Positions 11,587-20,549 of a DNA stretch of 64,000 nt are shown one piece after another (position 1 is the first letter of the stretch; every line of letters begins with the position of its first letter). The translations under genes were made by a program, and so were the position numbers. The stretch comes from Flavobacterium sp. 140616W15 (GTDB lineage Bacteria > Bacteroidota > Bacteroidia > Flavobacteriales > Flavobacteriaceae), in the NCBI RefSeq assembly GCF_003668995.1, contig NZ_CP033068.1:1-64000 (forward strand). The letters are read 5' to 3'. Under the pieces are notes generated by a model. It saw only the letters and a list, made by a program, of their open reading frames with translations, did no database searches and had not been told where the DNA came from.

Positions 11587-11617
11587 AATACCGCCTCTAA
11601 CCATGAGGCGGTATTTT
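11587..11617. terminator. bidirectional terminator hairpin between namZ and the PepSY gene
   Basis: An 11-bp perfect stem, AATACCGCCTC/GAGGCGGTATT (11587-11597 with 11605-11615), has a 7-nt loop and T-rich sequence on both sides. It lies between the ends of two converging genes. Confidence 0.85.
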
Positions 11618-11632
11618 GCTTTTAATCAATCT

Positions 11633-12101
11633 TTATTTATCTATTCGGATAAAATTTCCTTCAAGATCAAATACAAGTTCCAGATTATTAGAAAGTTCTA
11701 TTTCGATATGAGTTTTTTCGTTGTCTATAGCTGTTACAGATTGATTAGGATAATTTTCCTTTACATAAGTATTGATTTTTTCAGGAATTAATTCAACAGG
11801 AATTGCTTGGTTATTTCCATCGATATCAACCCATTTTCCGTTTATATCAAAATCAATTTCAAAATTATTACTCAATAAAACATCATATACAGAACCATCA
11901 GAATCAGGAATGTTTTGCTTTTTTATTAGTTTATAAGTAGCAGTAGGGAAATATGAGGTAACAAATGTTGTTGCTGGTTGAGGTAAGTCTTTAGCGCTAA
12001 TTACAGATTCGTAGTCATTATCATTATCATCATCACTACTACAAGATGTTGCTGAGAATAAAGCGTTAAAGCAATAAAGCCTGATAAGATTATTTTTTCA
12101 T
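11633..12101 (-). CDS. PepSY-like (DUF2874) lipoprotein, two single-base frameshifts
   Basis: Reading from an ATG at 12101 and restoring one A in the run 12093-12098 and one base at 12060-12062 gives a lipoprotein signal (MKKIILSGFIALTLLFSATSCSSDDD, Cys lipobox) followed by two beta-rich repeats: SVISAKDLPQPATTFVTSYFP..YDVLLSNNFEIDFDINGKW, and AIPVELIPEKINTYVKENYPNQSVTAI..ELVFDLEGNFIRIDK. The repeat form (sPxxi..yi...yP...v..i......y.v.l.n..ei.fd..G) is the PepSY-like family PF11396. Such proteins are periplasmic and of unknown function. It is a paralogue of the next gene and probably belongs with the two-component system upstream on the same strand. Confidence 0.7.
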
Positions 12102-12126
12102 GATTAAAGTATTAAATTATTGATTC

Positions 12127-12569
12127 TTAATTATCGATTCTTATAAAATTACCTTTAGAGTTAAATTCTAGCTCTAAACCGTTACTTAAGTTTACTTCGT
12201 AACCCCAAGTACCTTTGTCAATTTTGGTTATTGTTGTATTGGCAAAATTGGTATTTATGTAAGATACAATTTTTTTGGAATTACAGATATAGGAATAGCC
12301 TGATGATTTCCATCTACTTCTTCCCAATTTCCTTTTCCATCAAATTCAACTTCTAAATTATTAGCAAACTGAACTTTGTAGTCTTTAGAGAACATTTCTT
12401 TGTCCTCAATTATATAAGTAGGCTCTTGTCCTGCAAAATGGGTTTTTAAAAAAGATTGAGCATTTGCAGGTAGTGCAGTTTTAGTGATTACTGTTTTTTG
12501 TGCATTTGCAGAAAGTCCAAATGCTAATCCTGCTATTAGGCACATAGCCAAGTTTAATTTAGTTTTCAT
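12127..12569 (-). CDS. PepSY-like (DUF2874) secreted protein, one homopolymer frameshift
   Basis: A Sec signal peptide (MKTKLNLAMCLIAGLAFGLSANA) is followed by two PepSY-like repeats: LPANAQSFLKTHFAGQEPTYI..YKVQFANNLEVEFDGKGNWEEVDG, and AIPISVIPKK-IVSYINTNFANTTITKI..YEVNLSNGLELEFNSKGNFIRIDN. The T run at 12270-12276 (7 bases) must be 8 for the frame to continue. With that correction the protein has about 147 residues. Both this and the following gene end in nearly the same words (GNFIRIDN/GNFIRIDK), so they are tandem paralogues. The gene lies 36 bases downstream of the histidine kinase stop and so could be co-transcribed with it. Confidence 0.75.
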
Positions 12570-12604
12570 AATTATTTATTTTTAATTCTAATGCAAGTGT
12601 ACAA

Positions 12605-13915
12605 CTAGAATTTGGAAACAATTAGGAAAAACATAGAAAAAAGACTACTTTTAGGAAAGTTGATTTTGAATTGATGATTTCCCGTAAATGAATATTCTAT
12701 AGTAATCGAATAGTTATTTATGATTGATTTTACAATAGATAAACCTAAACCAGTAGATTCATTTGTTGTGGTATGGCGATAGAATCTTCCGAAAATTAAT
12801 TCAGAATTTAAAGGAGGATTATTTCCAGTGTTCGAAATTATGATGTCATTCTTATTTATTATGAAATTCACAAAACCATCTGGATGATTATGTATTATGG
12901 CATTTTTTAATAAATTACTAATCAATGCAATTGCCAATCCTTTGTTCATCATAAAATATAACGAATCATTTTCTACGACTGTTATTTTTACTTTTTTGAA
13001 ATCAGCCAAATCTGTGTAGTCGTCAATTAGTAATAAAATGAGTTCATTAAAGTTAACATTTTCTTCTTCCGAATACTGTTGATTCTCTATTTTGGATAAC
13101 ATTAATAACGATTTATTCAACCTTGTTAAGCGAGTTAAGGTATCGGTTATTTTTCCTATTTCCATCATTTGTTCATCAGGAAGAACGGTATTTTCGGCAA
13201 ATAACTCGAGTTTGTTAATGCTAATTGCTAGTGGTGTTTGTAGTTCATGAGAAGCATTCTCTATAAATTGTTTTTGACTAGAATAAATTGTTTCATTGCG
13301 ATTTAGCATTTTTTCTACTTCTTTTGCTAAGATATTGAATTCATCGATAGGAGAATTTATAGGTTTTAATCGGCTGCCAGTTCCTAATTTAATTTCTTTA
13401 AGATTATCTAAAATGATATGAAACGATTTCCATATTTTTTTTAACAACAAGTGGTTTACTGCCAATATACTAATTACGAGCATAACATATAAACCAATTA
13501 AAGCAAGCAGTAAATCTTCTAGTAATTCATCTTCTTCAACGATTGATGCTTTTATAATTAGTTCATGAGGATTGCCTTTATCATCATTAAATATAGTTTT
13601 TAATGTCCTGATAGGTTCGTTATCATTATCATATTCCATGAATTCCTTAGAAGTAGAAAACTCATCTTTTCGAGAATAATTACCTTTTGGTAATGGTTTT
13701 ATAGTAAACTTGTTGATACCAAATTCTGGAGAATTTAATAATTTTTTGTCGGCAAAAGTGTGACGGATAATAATAATCTTAGAGTTTTTTAAATCATCAT
13801 CGATATTATCATGTACTTCATCTAAAATCAGCATATAAAAAATCCCTGCCCAGATTGGGATTACAATAAGAAGCGTAAGTGCCAGATAACGAAGGGTATA
13901 ATTTTGTAATTTCAT
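12605..13915 (-). CDS. two-component sensor histidine kinase
   Basis: A 436-residue membrane kinase. TM1 lies at about residues 9-30 (LALTLLIVIPIWAGIFYML), a periplasmic sensor at about 31-135, and TM2 at about 136-160 (LLLALIGLYVMLVISILAV). HisKA follows with the H-box FIENASHELQTPLAI (about 217-230), then the N-box LISNLLKNAIIHN, the D/F region IIISNTGNNPPL and the G-box STGLGLSIVKSII. Its ATG shares one base with the stop of the response regulator (TAATG), so translation is coupled. PepSY-like genes directly downstream suggest that it senses an envelope signal linked to those proteins, as is common for Bacteroidetes PepSY/TCS loci; the ligand is unknown. Confidence 0.9.
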   Translation of the reverse strand: MKLQNYTLRYLALTLLIVIPIWAGIFYMLILDEVHDNIDDDLKNSKIIIIRHTFADKKLLNSPEFGINKFTIKPLPKGNYSRKDEFSTSKEFMEYDNDNEPIRTLKTIFNDDKGNPHELIIKASIVEEDELLEDLLLALIGLYVMLVISILAVNHLLLKKIWKSFHIILDNLKEIKLGTGSRLKPINSPIDEFNILAKEVEKMLNRNETIYSSQKQFIENASHELQTPLAISINKLELFAENTVLPDEQMMEIGKITDTLTRLTRLNKSLLMLSKIENQQYSEEENVNFNELILLLIDDYTDLADFKKVKITVVENDSLYFMMNKGLAIALISNLLKNAIIHNHPDGFVNFIINKNDIIISNTGNNPPLNSELIFGRFYRHTTTNESTGLGLSIVKSIINNYSITIEYSFTGNHQFKINFPKSSLFSMFFLIVSKF

Positions 13916-14586
13916 TAATTCATTTTGTATCCAATTCCGTAAACTGCTTGAATATCAATTTCGGCATTACTGTCTTTTAGTTTTTTTCGCAAATTTTTAA
14001 TTTGTGAATATACAAAATCTAAATTGTCTGCCTGATCGGTGTGGTCGCCCCAAACATATTCGGCTATCGCAGTTTTATTAATTAATCGGTTTGGATTTAT
14101 TATAAAATAGTAGAGTAAGTCAAATTCTTTTCTGTTTAAGATTAGTTCATTATTATCTATGGTAACGGTTCGTTGTTCAGGGCAAAGAGTTACGTTCTTC
14201 CAAGTAATAAAATTATCTCCATTATAATTATTTCTGCGAATAGCTGATTTTATTCGTGCATGTAATTCTGACAAATGAAAAGGCTTACTTAAATAATCAT
14301 CAGCTCCTAAGTTTAAACCTTTTACTTTATCATCAACAGCATCTTTTGCTGAAATAATAATAACTGCACTTTGTTTTTTTTGTCTTTTTACTTCCAGAAG
14401 TAAGTCAAGGCCATTCCCGTTTGGTAGCATGATATCAATTAGAATACAATCGTAATCATATGCGCCTAGTTTGTCTAATCCAGAAATATAATCATATGCC
14501 GTTTCGACAATATATTTTTCTTTTTCAAGTGATTGTTGTACCACTTCACGTAAACCAGCCTCATCTTCTATTATTAAAATTTTCAT
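13915..14586 (-). CDS. OmpR-family response regulator
   Basis: A 223-residue regulator. The receiver domain at about 1-115 has the acidic pocket IIEDEAGLR, the phospho-acceptor Asp in CILIDIMLPNGNG (about residue 52) and the conserved Lys in DYLSKPF. The winged-helix DNA-binding domain at about 125-223 carries LNRKEFDLLYYFIINPNRLI, YVWGD and VYSQIKNLRKKL. It is the first gene of the operon with the kinase (one-base overlap) and probably the PepSY-like genes. The targets are likely the envelope genes nearby, but no operator could be identified. Confidence 0.93.
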   Translation of the reverse strand: MKILIIEDEAGLREVVQQSLEKEKYIVETAYDYISGLDKLGAYDYDCILIDIMLPNGNGLDLLLEVKRQKKQSAVIIISAKDAVDDKVKGLNLGADDYLSKPFHLSELHARIKSAIRRNNYNGDNFITWKNVTLCPEQRTVTIDNNELILNRKEFDLLYYFIINPNRLINKTAIAEYVWGDHTDQADNLDFVYSQIKNLRKKLKDSNAEIDIQAVYGIGYKMN

Positions 14587-14746
14587 GTTCTCTCTGTTTT
14601 ATGTAATTCAAAAGTATGAATACCAATCAAAATAAAACTGGATTTCTGGAAACATTTAGGAATAAATAGTTTTGTTAACTTCCTTTTTTAAAATAATGCA
14701 AGACATAATAATACTGATTTATACTTTTATAGAAGTGTGTAATTTA

Positions 14747-15148
14747 TTAATTAATATCTATGTCGACTCGATGTTTGTGTAAAAAACCATGTTTGTTGTC
14801 TTTTAAGAGTTTTTTTACAGACTCTGGAGTTTTATAAATAGTTTTGATGTTTTTAGTATCAAACTCAATAGTATTTACTGAATTTGAAAAATCATCAATT
14901 ATAGGATCAGACCAAACTCCAGCTCCAAAAGATATTTTTACAGTATTTTTTTGTTTTAGATTGAAGACAATAGAATCTCCATTTGATTTGTCTTTTATAA
15001 CACTCGAAGTGTAACTTTTAGCTTCTGGATTTAGATTGATTTTAATTTTAACATCTGAATCGGTTTTGTTTATGAAATTAAGATTTCTTATTGGATCACA
15101 ACTGGTTAATAGAAGACAAAAAAATAATAGAATTATTGATTTAATCAT
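14747..15148 (-). CDS. hypothetical lipoprotein
   Basis: A 133-residue protein with a clear lipoprotein signal (MIKSIILLFFCLLLTSCDPI, Cys 17), then a beta-rich, Lys/Asn-rich body (NFINKTDSDVKIKINLNPEAKSYTS, VFNLKQKNTVKISFGAGVW). The mature part opens like proteins that display an unstructured-to-beta 'NxTdxxVkI' motif, but no family could be named. It sits alone between the two-component operon and a divergently oriented DUF4421 gene. No function is assigned. Confidence 0.65.
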   Translation of the reverse strand: MIKSIILLFFCLLLTSCDPIRNLNFINKTDSDVKIKINLNPEAKSYTSSVIKDKSNGDSIVFNLKQKNTVKISFGAGVWSDPIIDDFSNSVNTIEFDTKNIKTIYKTPESVKKLLKDNKHGFLHKHRVDIDIN

Positions 15149-15409
15149 AATGTAAGTATTTAAGATGCTAATTTAATTGTAATATGAAAATAAAACGAGT
15201 TCAATAAATTATAAAAGTATAATGATAAGCTGTTTTTTGAGTAAAGTTGAATTCATTTATTAAATTATTGCAGTGTTTAATTCGCAGAAATCACATATTT
15301 AAAGTATGTATAAAAGATATATGATTTAATTAAGAGGTGTAGTTTTTATATTTTCTAAAGAATACTTTTGCGTAATAATAAGGGGCAATAAATTCCGTTT
15401 TATAGCATA

Positions 15410-16360
15410 ATGAAAACATATTTTTATTTTTTACTTTTATTTATTCTTCCTTATTTTAGTCAAGCTCAGGTTAAGGTTGATACTTCTTATATTAAACCAT
15501 TTGAAAATCATCTTTCTATTCGAATATATCAGTCGATGAAGTTTATTTCTATGGAACAAAACATAGGAGGCGAGACAAAGAAATTTATGCCAAATACACC
15601 AATGAATTTAGGTTTTGGAGTGTCTGTAAATAACACTATAATTAATTTAAGTTATGGATACGGCTTAAATTTTATGAAGGATAAAGATAAAGGGAAAACG
15701 AAAGCATTAGATTTTCAAATTCATAATTATGGGCGAAAGTTTATAATTGACCTTTTTGTTCAAAAGTATCGTGGATTTTATACTGCTGATGATAATGATA
15801 AAAACATACAGCTATACCCAGATTTAAAAATTCAGCAATATGGAGCATTTGGGCAGTATGTTTTTAATAACAAGAAATTCTCTTATAAAGCAGCTTTTAA
15901 TCAAAATGAAAGGCAATTAAAAACCGCAGGAAGTTTTCTCCTTGGAGGTGGAATTTATTTTACAAAAATAGATTCAGATAGTTCTTTTGTACACAAGGAT
16001 AAGAACTCATTACGGAATTTTCAGTTTGGTGTAAGTGGAGGTTATGCTTATACTTGGGCGATTAATGAAAAGTGGTTTGCTAGTGGTTCAGCAACAATGG
16101 GAGTTAATTTTGGGACTGAAAAAATAAATGATTTTGGTAAAAAAAAGATAGAAGTCTATCCTACATTCTTTCCAAGAGTTGCAATAGGATATAATAAAGA
16201 AAAATGGTCGCTAGGCTTATCCTATGTTAATAATCTTATCTTTTCTTCATTTTCTGATAATAATACTAGTAACATAGGATTGTCCTCTGGAAATTTTCAG
16301 ATTGCCTACATATGGAGGCTTGATTCTAATCCTTTTTGGGGTAACAAAAAGGCAGATTAA
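15410..16360 (+). CDS. DUF4421-like outer-membrane beta-barrel protein
   Basis: A 316-residue protein with a signal peptide (MKTYFYFLLLFILPYFSQAQ), then VDTSYIKPFENHLSIRIYQSMKFI, which is the typical opening of DUF4421 proteins. Many amphipathic strands with alternating aromatic residues follow (NLSYGYGLNFM, KFIIDLFVQKYRGFY, QFGVSGGYAYTWAI, WSLGLSYVNNLIF), and the last strand QIAYIWRLDSNPFWG ends near the C-terminus. This suggests a barrel of 12 or more strands in the outer membrane. Its role is unknown. It is monocistronic: the next gene converges on it with a one-base gap. Confidence 0.7.
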   Translation: MKTYFYFLLLFILPYFSQAQVKVDTSYIKPFENHLSIRIYQSMKFISMEQNIGGETKKFMPNTPMNLGFGVSVNNTIINLSYGYGLNFMKDKDKGKTKALDFQIHNYGRKFIIDLFVQKYRGFYTADDNDKNIQLYPDLKIQQYGAFGQYVFNNKKFSYKAAFNQNERQLKTAGSFLLGGGIYFTKIDSDSSFVHKDKNSLRNFQFGVSGGYAYTWAINEKWFASGSATMGVNFGTEKINDFGKKKIEVYPTFFPRVAIGYNKEKWSLGLSYVNNLIFSSFSDNNTSNIGLSSGNFQIAYIWRLDSNPFWGNKKAD

Positions 16361-16361
16361 G

Positions 16362-17891
16362 TTATCTGTCACTATTCCTAGGATTGAAAAGTTTATAACT
16401 CATTAATGCTAAAATCCATACACCAAAACCTCCATATAATAAGACTAGGTCAAAGCCATGAGCAAGAGCGTCATGTACAATTTTCCCTGAAGAATCTAAG
16501 GTTGCAAGCTCAGGAAAATCTTGATTGAGAGAAGAAAAATTTCCTACAGCTATTTTTTCTGCTATCGAGCGTAAAATTTCTGGTTCTAATGCTTTTGAAA
16601 AAGAAGTTGTTAAATGAGATAAGATTCCTTCAACTAATATAACTCCCATTAAAGCAATATTAAGAGATAACGTAATCATTCGGGCGCTCATGTCTATACC
16701 AGAGGCCATACCAGCTCGATTACTTGAAACTGAACCTGTGGTTGTATTAGTTACAGGAGTATTGGTTAAACCTAGTCCGATACCAGCCAATAGGGAACCG
16801 GGTAGCATTGTGATCCAGCTAGCATTTTCTGCAATGCTACCATATCGCATCATGATAAAACCTAATCCAAGAATAAATAGTCCTAAAGGAATTACAATGC
16901 CAGAGCGATATTTAACCGAAAGATATTCAGCAAATGGAGGAATAAATAAAGTTGGTAAAGTATAAGCAAGCAAAGAAAGTCCTACTGTAACAACATCATA
17001 ACCCAAATAGCTTTGAAAATAAATTGGCAAATAAATTATAAAGGGCCAAAAACTAAAATTCATGCCTATAGAACCAAATATAGCTCCTGAAAAAGTATTG
17101 ATTTTAAATACTGAAAAATCAAACATGGGATAGGGAGTTGTTTTTTCGACCCATATAAAAAGGATCAAACTTATTAAGGCAATAAGTATACTAGCTAGGG
17201 CAATTGGACTTAAGAACCCTAAATTTGGGCCTTGGGTAATGAAATAAGTGAGTCCGAAAATAGAGATAGATAATGTAATCATTCCCCATATATCTAATTT
17301 TTTGGTTTCAGAATCTTTTGATTCATTTACAGTGCTATAAACAAGAAAAGCAGCGATAATAGCTATTGGAACATGAATTAAAAACACCCACTGCCATGAT
17401 AACAAAGCTAGTATTAAACCACCAATAATAGGGCCAAAACCTAATCCGATACCAAGGATAATTCCCCAAGCACCAAATGCTTTACTACGCTCTTTACCTT
17501 CCTGAAATTGATATGATAAAGTGGCTACTTGACAAATAAGCATAGCCCCACCGCTTATCCCTTGAAAGAATCGACTAATAATTAATACCGCTGTATTTTG
17601 TGCTAAACCACAGATTAGGGAGAAAACACCAAATAAAAGTAATGTGATAATTAAAATGTGTTTTCGACCATATCGATCCGCTAAGGTTCCAGCAACCATT
17701 AAAATAGCAGTACAGCCAATGGTGTATATATTCATTATCCATTGCATGTCTCTGAGATTGGCATTTAGCACTTTTTCGAGAGTTGGTAAGATTACAGGAA
17801 CACTTGAAATTTCTAAAGAGAACATTAGATTAGCTAGACAAATCGCGATTAAGGCAATTGTATTTTTGTTTAAGTTGAATTTTTGCTTCAT
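16362..17891 (-). CDS. MFS multidrug efflux transporter, DHA2/EmrB-QacA family
   Basis: A 509-residue protein with about 14 transmembrane segments. It has the MFS signature after TM2 (GTLADRYGRKHIL, about 69-81) and motif C in TM5 (GIILGIGLGFGPIIGGLILA), which marks drug:H+ antiporters. The 14-TM layout is that of the DHA2 group. It is transcribed away from an AraC-type regulator with only 88 bases between the likely starts, so the regulator probably controls it. The substrate is unknown. Confidence 0.88.
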   Translation of the reverse strand: MKQKFNLNKNTIALIAICLANLMFSLEISSVPVILPTLEKVLNANLRDMQWIMNIYTIGCTAILMVAGTLADRYGRKHILIITLLLFGVFSLICGLAQNTAVLIISRFFQGISGGAMLICQVATLSYQFQEGKERSKAFGAWGIILGIGLGFGPIIGGLILALLSWQWVFLIHVPIAIIAAFLVYSTVNESKDSETKKLDIWGMITLSISIFGLTYFITQGPNLGFLSPIALASILIALISLILFIWVEKTTPYPMFDFSVFKINTFSGAIFGSIGMNFSFWPFIIYLPIYFQSYLGYDVVTVGLSLLAYTLPTLFIPPFAEYLSVKYRSGIVIPLGLFILGLGFIMMRYGSIAENASWITMLPGSLLAGIGLGLTNTPVTNTTTGSVSSNRAGMASGIDMSARMITLSLNIALMGVILVEGILSHLTTSFSKALEPEILRSIAEKIAVGNFSSLNQDFPELATLDSSGKIVHDALAHGFDLVLLYGGFGVWILALMSYKLFNPRNSDR

Positions 17892-17979
17892 TATTTTGTA
17901 TTATTTATATAAAGCAAAATTAAACTGAGTAATGCTATTTTTTCAGTATAATTTTATGATAATAAAGTATCTTTACAAG

Positions 17980-18819
17980 ATGAGAAAAGAAAATATGCAT
18001 CAATCTGTTGAGGTGATTTATAAGAAGATCAACGAATGTCCGATTGTAGATTCTAAATTCAGTTTCTTTCAGATGGTTTATGTAGTTTCCGGAAATGGGT
18101 TTCTTCACATTAATGGCAATCGTATCTCTTATCAAACAGGAAATTTAATGTTACTTACGCCAAATGATTTCCATAAGTTTGATACTGTAACGACTACTGA
18201 GTTTTTATTAGTTAAGGTTAATAGTGAGTATGTAAAAGAATATAAGTCGAAAAGTATTGACCATATCGAATGTTTATTGCATTATGCGACACATTTGTCA
18301 GGTTGTATTTTAAAAAATAAAGCCGATGAGTTCCTTGTTAGGTCTATAGCCGAATCTTTAATACATAGTATAGAAAATAAAGATATTTATGATGAAGATT
18401 TAGCTTCTCATTATGTAAATGCATTGATTGTAATTGCTGCGAGAAATCTAGCAAAGATAAAACCTGTTGGTATAAAAGAAAATGCAGATAAAAGAATCCT
18501 TGAAATCATTAATTATATTCAGGCTAATATTTTTTGTCCTCAAAAATTAAAGGCTTCAGCTATAGCAGAGAAATTTGATATATCTAATACGTATTTAGGG
18601 AGTTATTTTAAGAATCATTGTGGGGAAACGATTCAGTCTTTTATCTCAAATTATAAAATTAGATTGATAGAACATCGATTAAGTTTTAGTGATATGAGGA
18701 TCAATGAAATTGTAGATGAATTTGGTTTTTCTGACGAAAGTCATCTCAATAAATTTTTTAAGAAACACAGAAACATTAGTTTAACTGGTTATCGAAAGGC
18801 AAAAACTTTGATGAACTAA
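17980..18819 (+). CDS. AraC-family transcriptional regulator
   Basis: The N-terminal cupin-like sensing domain (VVSGNGFLHINGNRISYQTGNLMLLTPNDFHKF) is followed from about residue 180 by two HTH motifs: LKASAIAEKFDISNTYLGSYFKNHCGETIQSFI and RINEIVDEFGFSDESHLNKFFKKHRNISLTGYRK. In-frame starts exist at 17932, 17956, 17980 and 17995. I favour 17980 or 17995, because a TATCTTTA promoter-like element sits at 17967-17974 and the divergent efflux gene starts at 17891. It probably regulates that pump in response to an effector. Confidence 0.88.
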   Translation: MRKENMHQSVEVIYKKINECPIVDSKFSFFQMVYVVSGNGFLHINGNRISYQTGNLMLLTPNDFHKFDTVTTTEFLLVKVNSEYVKEYKSKSIDHIECLLHYATHLSGCILKNKADEFLVRSIAESLIHSIENKDIYDEDLASHYVNALIVIAARNLAKIKPVGIKENADKRILEIINYIQANIFCPQKLKASAIAEKFDISNTYLGSYFKNHCGETIQSFISNYKIRLIEHRLSFSDMRINEIVDEFGFSDESHLNKFFKKHRNISLTGYRKAKTLMN

Positions 18820-18931
18820 TATGATTAAATTGTTTTTTTACACAATTTTGGCTACGCTAGTTGATGAAGTAATTACACGAATTTTAACGAATGATAGTAT
18901 GCGAATTCTTTCCGTGGCCACTAGGTCTTTT

Positions 18932-19144
18932 TTAAAACTTAAATAATTCTATATAATCTACTTGTAGGGCATTGCATACTTTCTCTAAAGTTGAGAGCGT
19001 TGCATTAGCATTTCCTTTTTCTAATCTTGACATATTACTTTTTTCAAAATTGCATTTTGCTGCTAAATCCTGTTGAGAAATATTTTTCTCAATTCTAATT
19101 GTTTGAATTCGTTTTCCGACTTTTTGTTGTAAGCTCTGTTCCAA
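18932..19144 (-). CDS. small XRE/Cro-CI-type repressor with TTG start
   Basis: A 70-residue protein made almost wholly of one HTH_3 domain: RIQTIRIEKNISQQDLAAKCNFEKSNMSRLEKGNANATLSTLEKVCNALQVDY. The start is TTG at 19142-19144: no ATG is near, and an in-frame TAA lies three codons upstream, inside the first operator copy. The gene is divergent from a small unknown gene, and two copies of the same inverted repeat lie between them, so autoregulation is likely. Confidence 0.85.
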   Translation of the reverse strand: MEQSLQQKVGKRIQTIRIEKNISQQDLAAKCNFEKSNMSRLEKGNANATLSTLEKVCNALQVDYIELFKF

Positions 19145-19150
19145 AATAGA

Positions 19151-19166
19151 TTATCTTTTATGATAA
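19151..19166. promoter_or_regulatory. operator copy 1 for the XRE repressor
   Basis: The inverted repeat TTATCTTTTATGATAA (arms ATTATC/GATAAT when extended by one base) lies seven bases upstream of the XRE TTG start. An identical 16-bp copy lies 48 bases away. Binding is inferred. Confidence 0.75.
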
Positions 19167-19180
19167 TTCAAATTTTGTCA

Positions 19181-19188
19181 TATATTTG
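19181..19188 (+). promoter_or_regulatory. Bacteroidetes-type -7 promoter element TATATTTG
   Basis: The sequence matches TAnnTTTG exactly and lies between the two operator copies, reading toward the gene at 19231. A repressor bound at copy 2, which begins 11 bases downstream, would block transcription. Confidence 0.6.
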
Positions 19189-19198
19189 CCTAAACAGG

Positions 19199-19214
19199 TT
19201 ATCTTTTATGATAA
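19199..19214. promoter_or_regulatory. operator copy 2 for the XRE repressor
   Basis: An exact repeat of the 16-mer at 19151, with extended arms GTTATC/GATAAC. It falls in the predicted 5' leader of the gene at 19231. Confidence 0.75.
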
Positions 19215-19230
19215 CTATAAAAATAAAATT

Positions 19231-19563
19231 ATGGAAGCACATGAAATTATGAAATCGGAGGATTTTAGACAATTAATCGACAGATATTTCACGACAATAA
19301 AACCTGCAAATGATAAAAAGGGTGTTTGTGCCGTAGAAATCAAAGTATTAGGTTATTGCGAACTTTTATATATTATTTCTAATATGATTAAATTATGCAC
19401 CTTGGCGTTAGACCATGAAGAACTTGAAATTTCAAATGGGGTTAAAGATTCATCCATCGATATTGCGTTACTACTAAAAGTAGTTACTCAGTTGCTTCCT
19501 CTAGATGAAATCGAATTGTTGGATGAGATCAATAAAATGTTTATAGCTAATTCACAGTTCTGA
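19231..19563 (+). CDS. hypothetical protein paired with XRE repressor
   Basis: A 110-residue protein, predicted mostly alpha-helical and acidic, with no signal peptide: MEAHEIMKSEDFRQLIDRYF, a conserved-looking middle VEIKVLGYCELLYIISNMIKLCTLAL, and VVTQLLPLDEIELLDEINKMF. The ATG at 19231 is chosen because a longer TTG start at 19186 would overlap the promoter and the operator. I do not recognise the family. The divergent repressor with shared operators suggests a tightly repressed gene, for example part of a toxin-antitoxin, phage-defence or competence-like switch, but nothing in the protein shows which. Confidence 0.65.
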   Translation: MEAHEIMKSEDFRQLIDRYFTTIKPANDKKGVCAVEIKVLGYCELLYIISNMIKLCTLALDHEELEISNGVKDSSIDIALLLKVVTQLLPLDEIELLDEINKMFIANSQF

Positions 19564-19576
19564 GTAAAATTGACAA

Positions 19577-19608
19577 AAAAAGCCGAAGAGATTTTATCTT
19601 CGGCTTTT
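19577..19608. terminator. terminator hairpin
   Basis: A perfect 11-bp stem, AAAAGCCGAAG/CTTCGGCTTTT (19578-19588 with 19598-19608), is flanked by A- and T-rich tracts. It can serve both the + strand gene at 19231 and the - strand rpe gene. Confidence 0.88.
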
Positions 19609-19632
19609 GTATTTTTATTTGCTTTTGAAAAT

Positions 19633-20295
19633 TTAAAAAGTAGTCAGTGCTTTTAAATCGGCAATTGTTGCAGTTGGATTTTCTGCTTTAAAAACAAAAC
19701 TTCCAGCTACTAGAACATCAGCTCCGGCTTCTACCAATTTTTTTGCATTTTTATTGGTTACACCACCATCGATTTCTATAATAGTTGATGCGTTTTTTCT
19801 AGTGATTAAATCTTTTAGCTTTTTTACTTTAGCGTACGTATTTTCGATAAATGATTGTCCACCAAAACCAGGATTTACGCTCATGATGCAAACCAAATCA
19901 ATGTCGTTGATAACATCTTCTAATAAGTCAATGTTTGTATGCGGATTTATCGCTACTCCAGCTTTCATACCTTCAGCTTTTATGGCTTGTAAGGTTCTGT
20001 GAAGATGTGTACAAGCTTCATAATGCACGCTTAATATATTTGCTCCTAAGTCTGCAAAAGTTTTAATGTATCGATCAGGGTCGATAATCATTAAGTGAAC
20101 ATCGATAGTTTTATTAGCATGTTTGTTTATTGCTTCTAAAACTGGCATTCCAAAAGAAATGTTTGGAACAAAAACGCCATCCATAATGTCAATATGAAAC
20201 CAGTCGGCTTGACTGTTGTTAATCATTTCGATATCACGTTGTAAGTTTGCAAAATCGGCTGCAAGAACTGACGGTGCTATTAGTGTATTTTTCAT
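19633..20295 (-). CDS. rpe: ribulose-phosphate 3-epimerase
   Basis: It interconverts D-ribulose 5-phosphate and D-xylulose 5-phosphate in the pentose phosphate pathway. The 220-residue TIM barrel shows the family motifs: IAPSVLAADFANL, WFHIDIMDGVFVPNISFG (metal ligands His and Asp), DVHLMI (His), VNPGFGGQSFI (phosphate loop) and IEIDGGV (catalytic Asp). The start is set at 20295 (MKNTLIAPS), because the family begins there; an upstream in-frame ATG at 20319 adds an atypical eight residues. It is monocistronic. Confidence 0.95.
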   Translation of the reverse strand: MKNTLIAPSVLAADFANLQRDIEMINNSQADWFHIDIMDGVFVPNISFGMPVLEAINKHANKTIDVHLMIIDPDRYIKTFADLGANILSVHYEACTHLHRTLQAIKAEGMKAGVAINPHTNIDLLEDVINDIDLVCIMSVNPGFGGQSFIENTYAKVKKLKDLITRKNASTIIEIDGGVTNKNAKKLVEAGADVLVAGSFVFKAENPTATIADLKALTTF

Positions 20296-20549
20296 TGTGT
20301 AGTTGTGTTGTTTTTGCAAAAGTAGAATTTTAACCGCAAAGATTCACAAGCTTTTATACTAAGTTAGTGAAGAAAATTATTTTTTGAAGATAGAGGGTGT
20401 TTTGCGTGAAGGATTGAGTATTTGTTTGAGCTCTTTTTTTAATGATGTAACGGAGTGTAATTATTTAAAAAAAGCGAGTACGAAAGCCTGACCTGTAGTT
20501 TTTACGGAAGGGCACGCCCAATTATAAAATGCAGTAGGGCTAGTACAAA

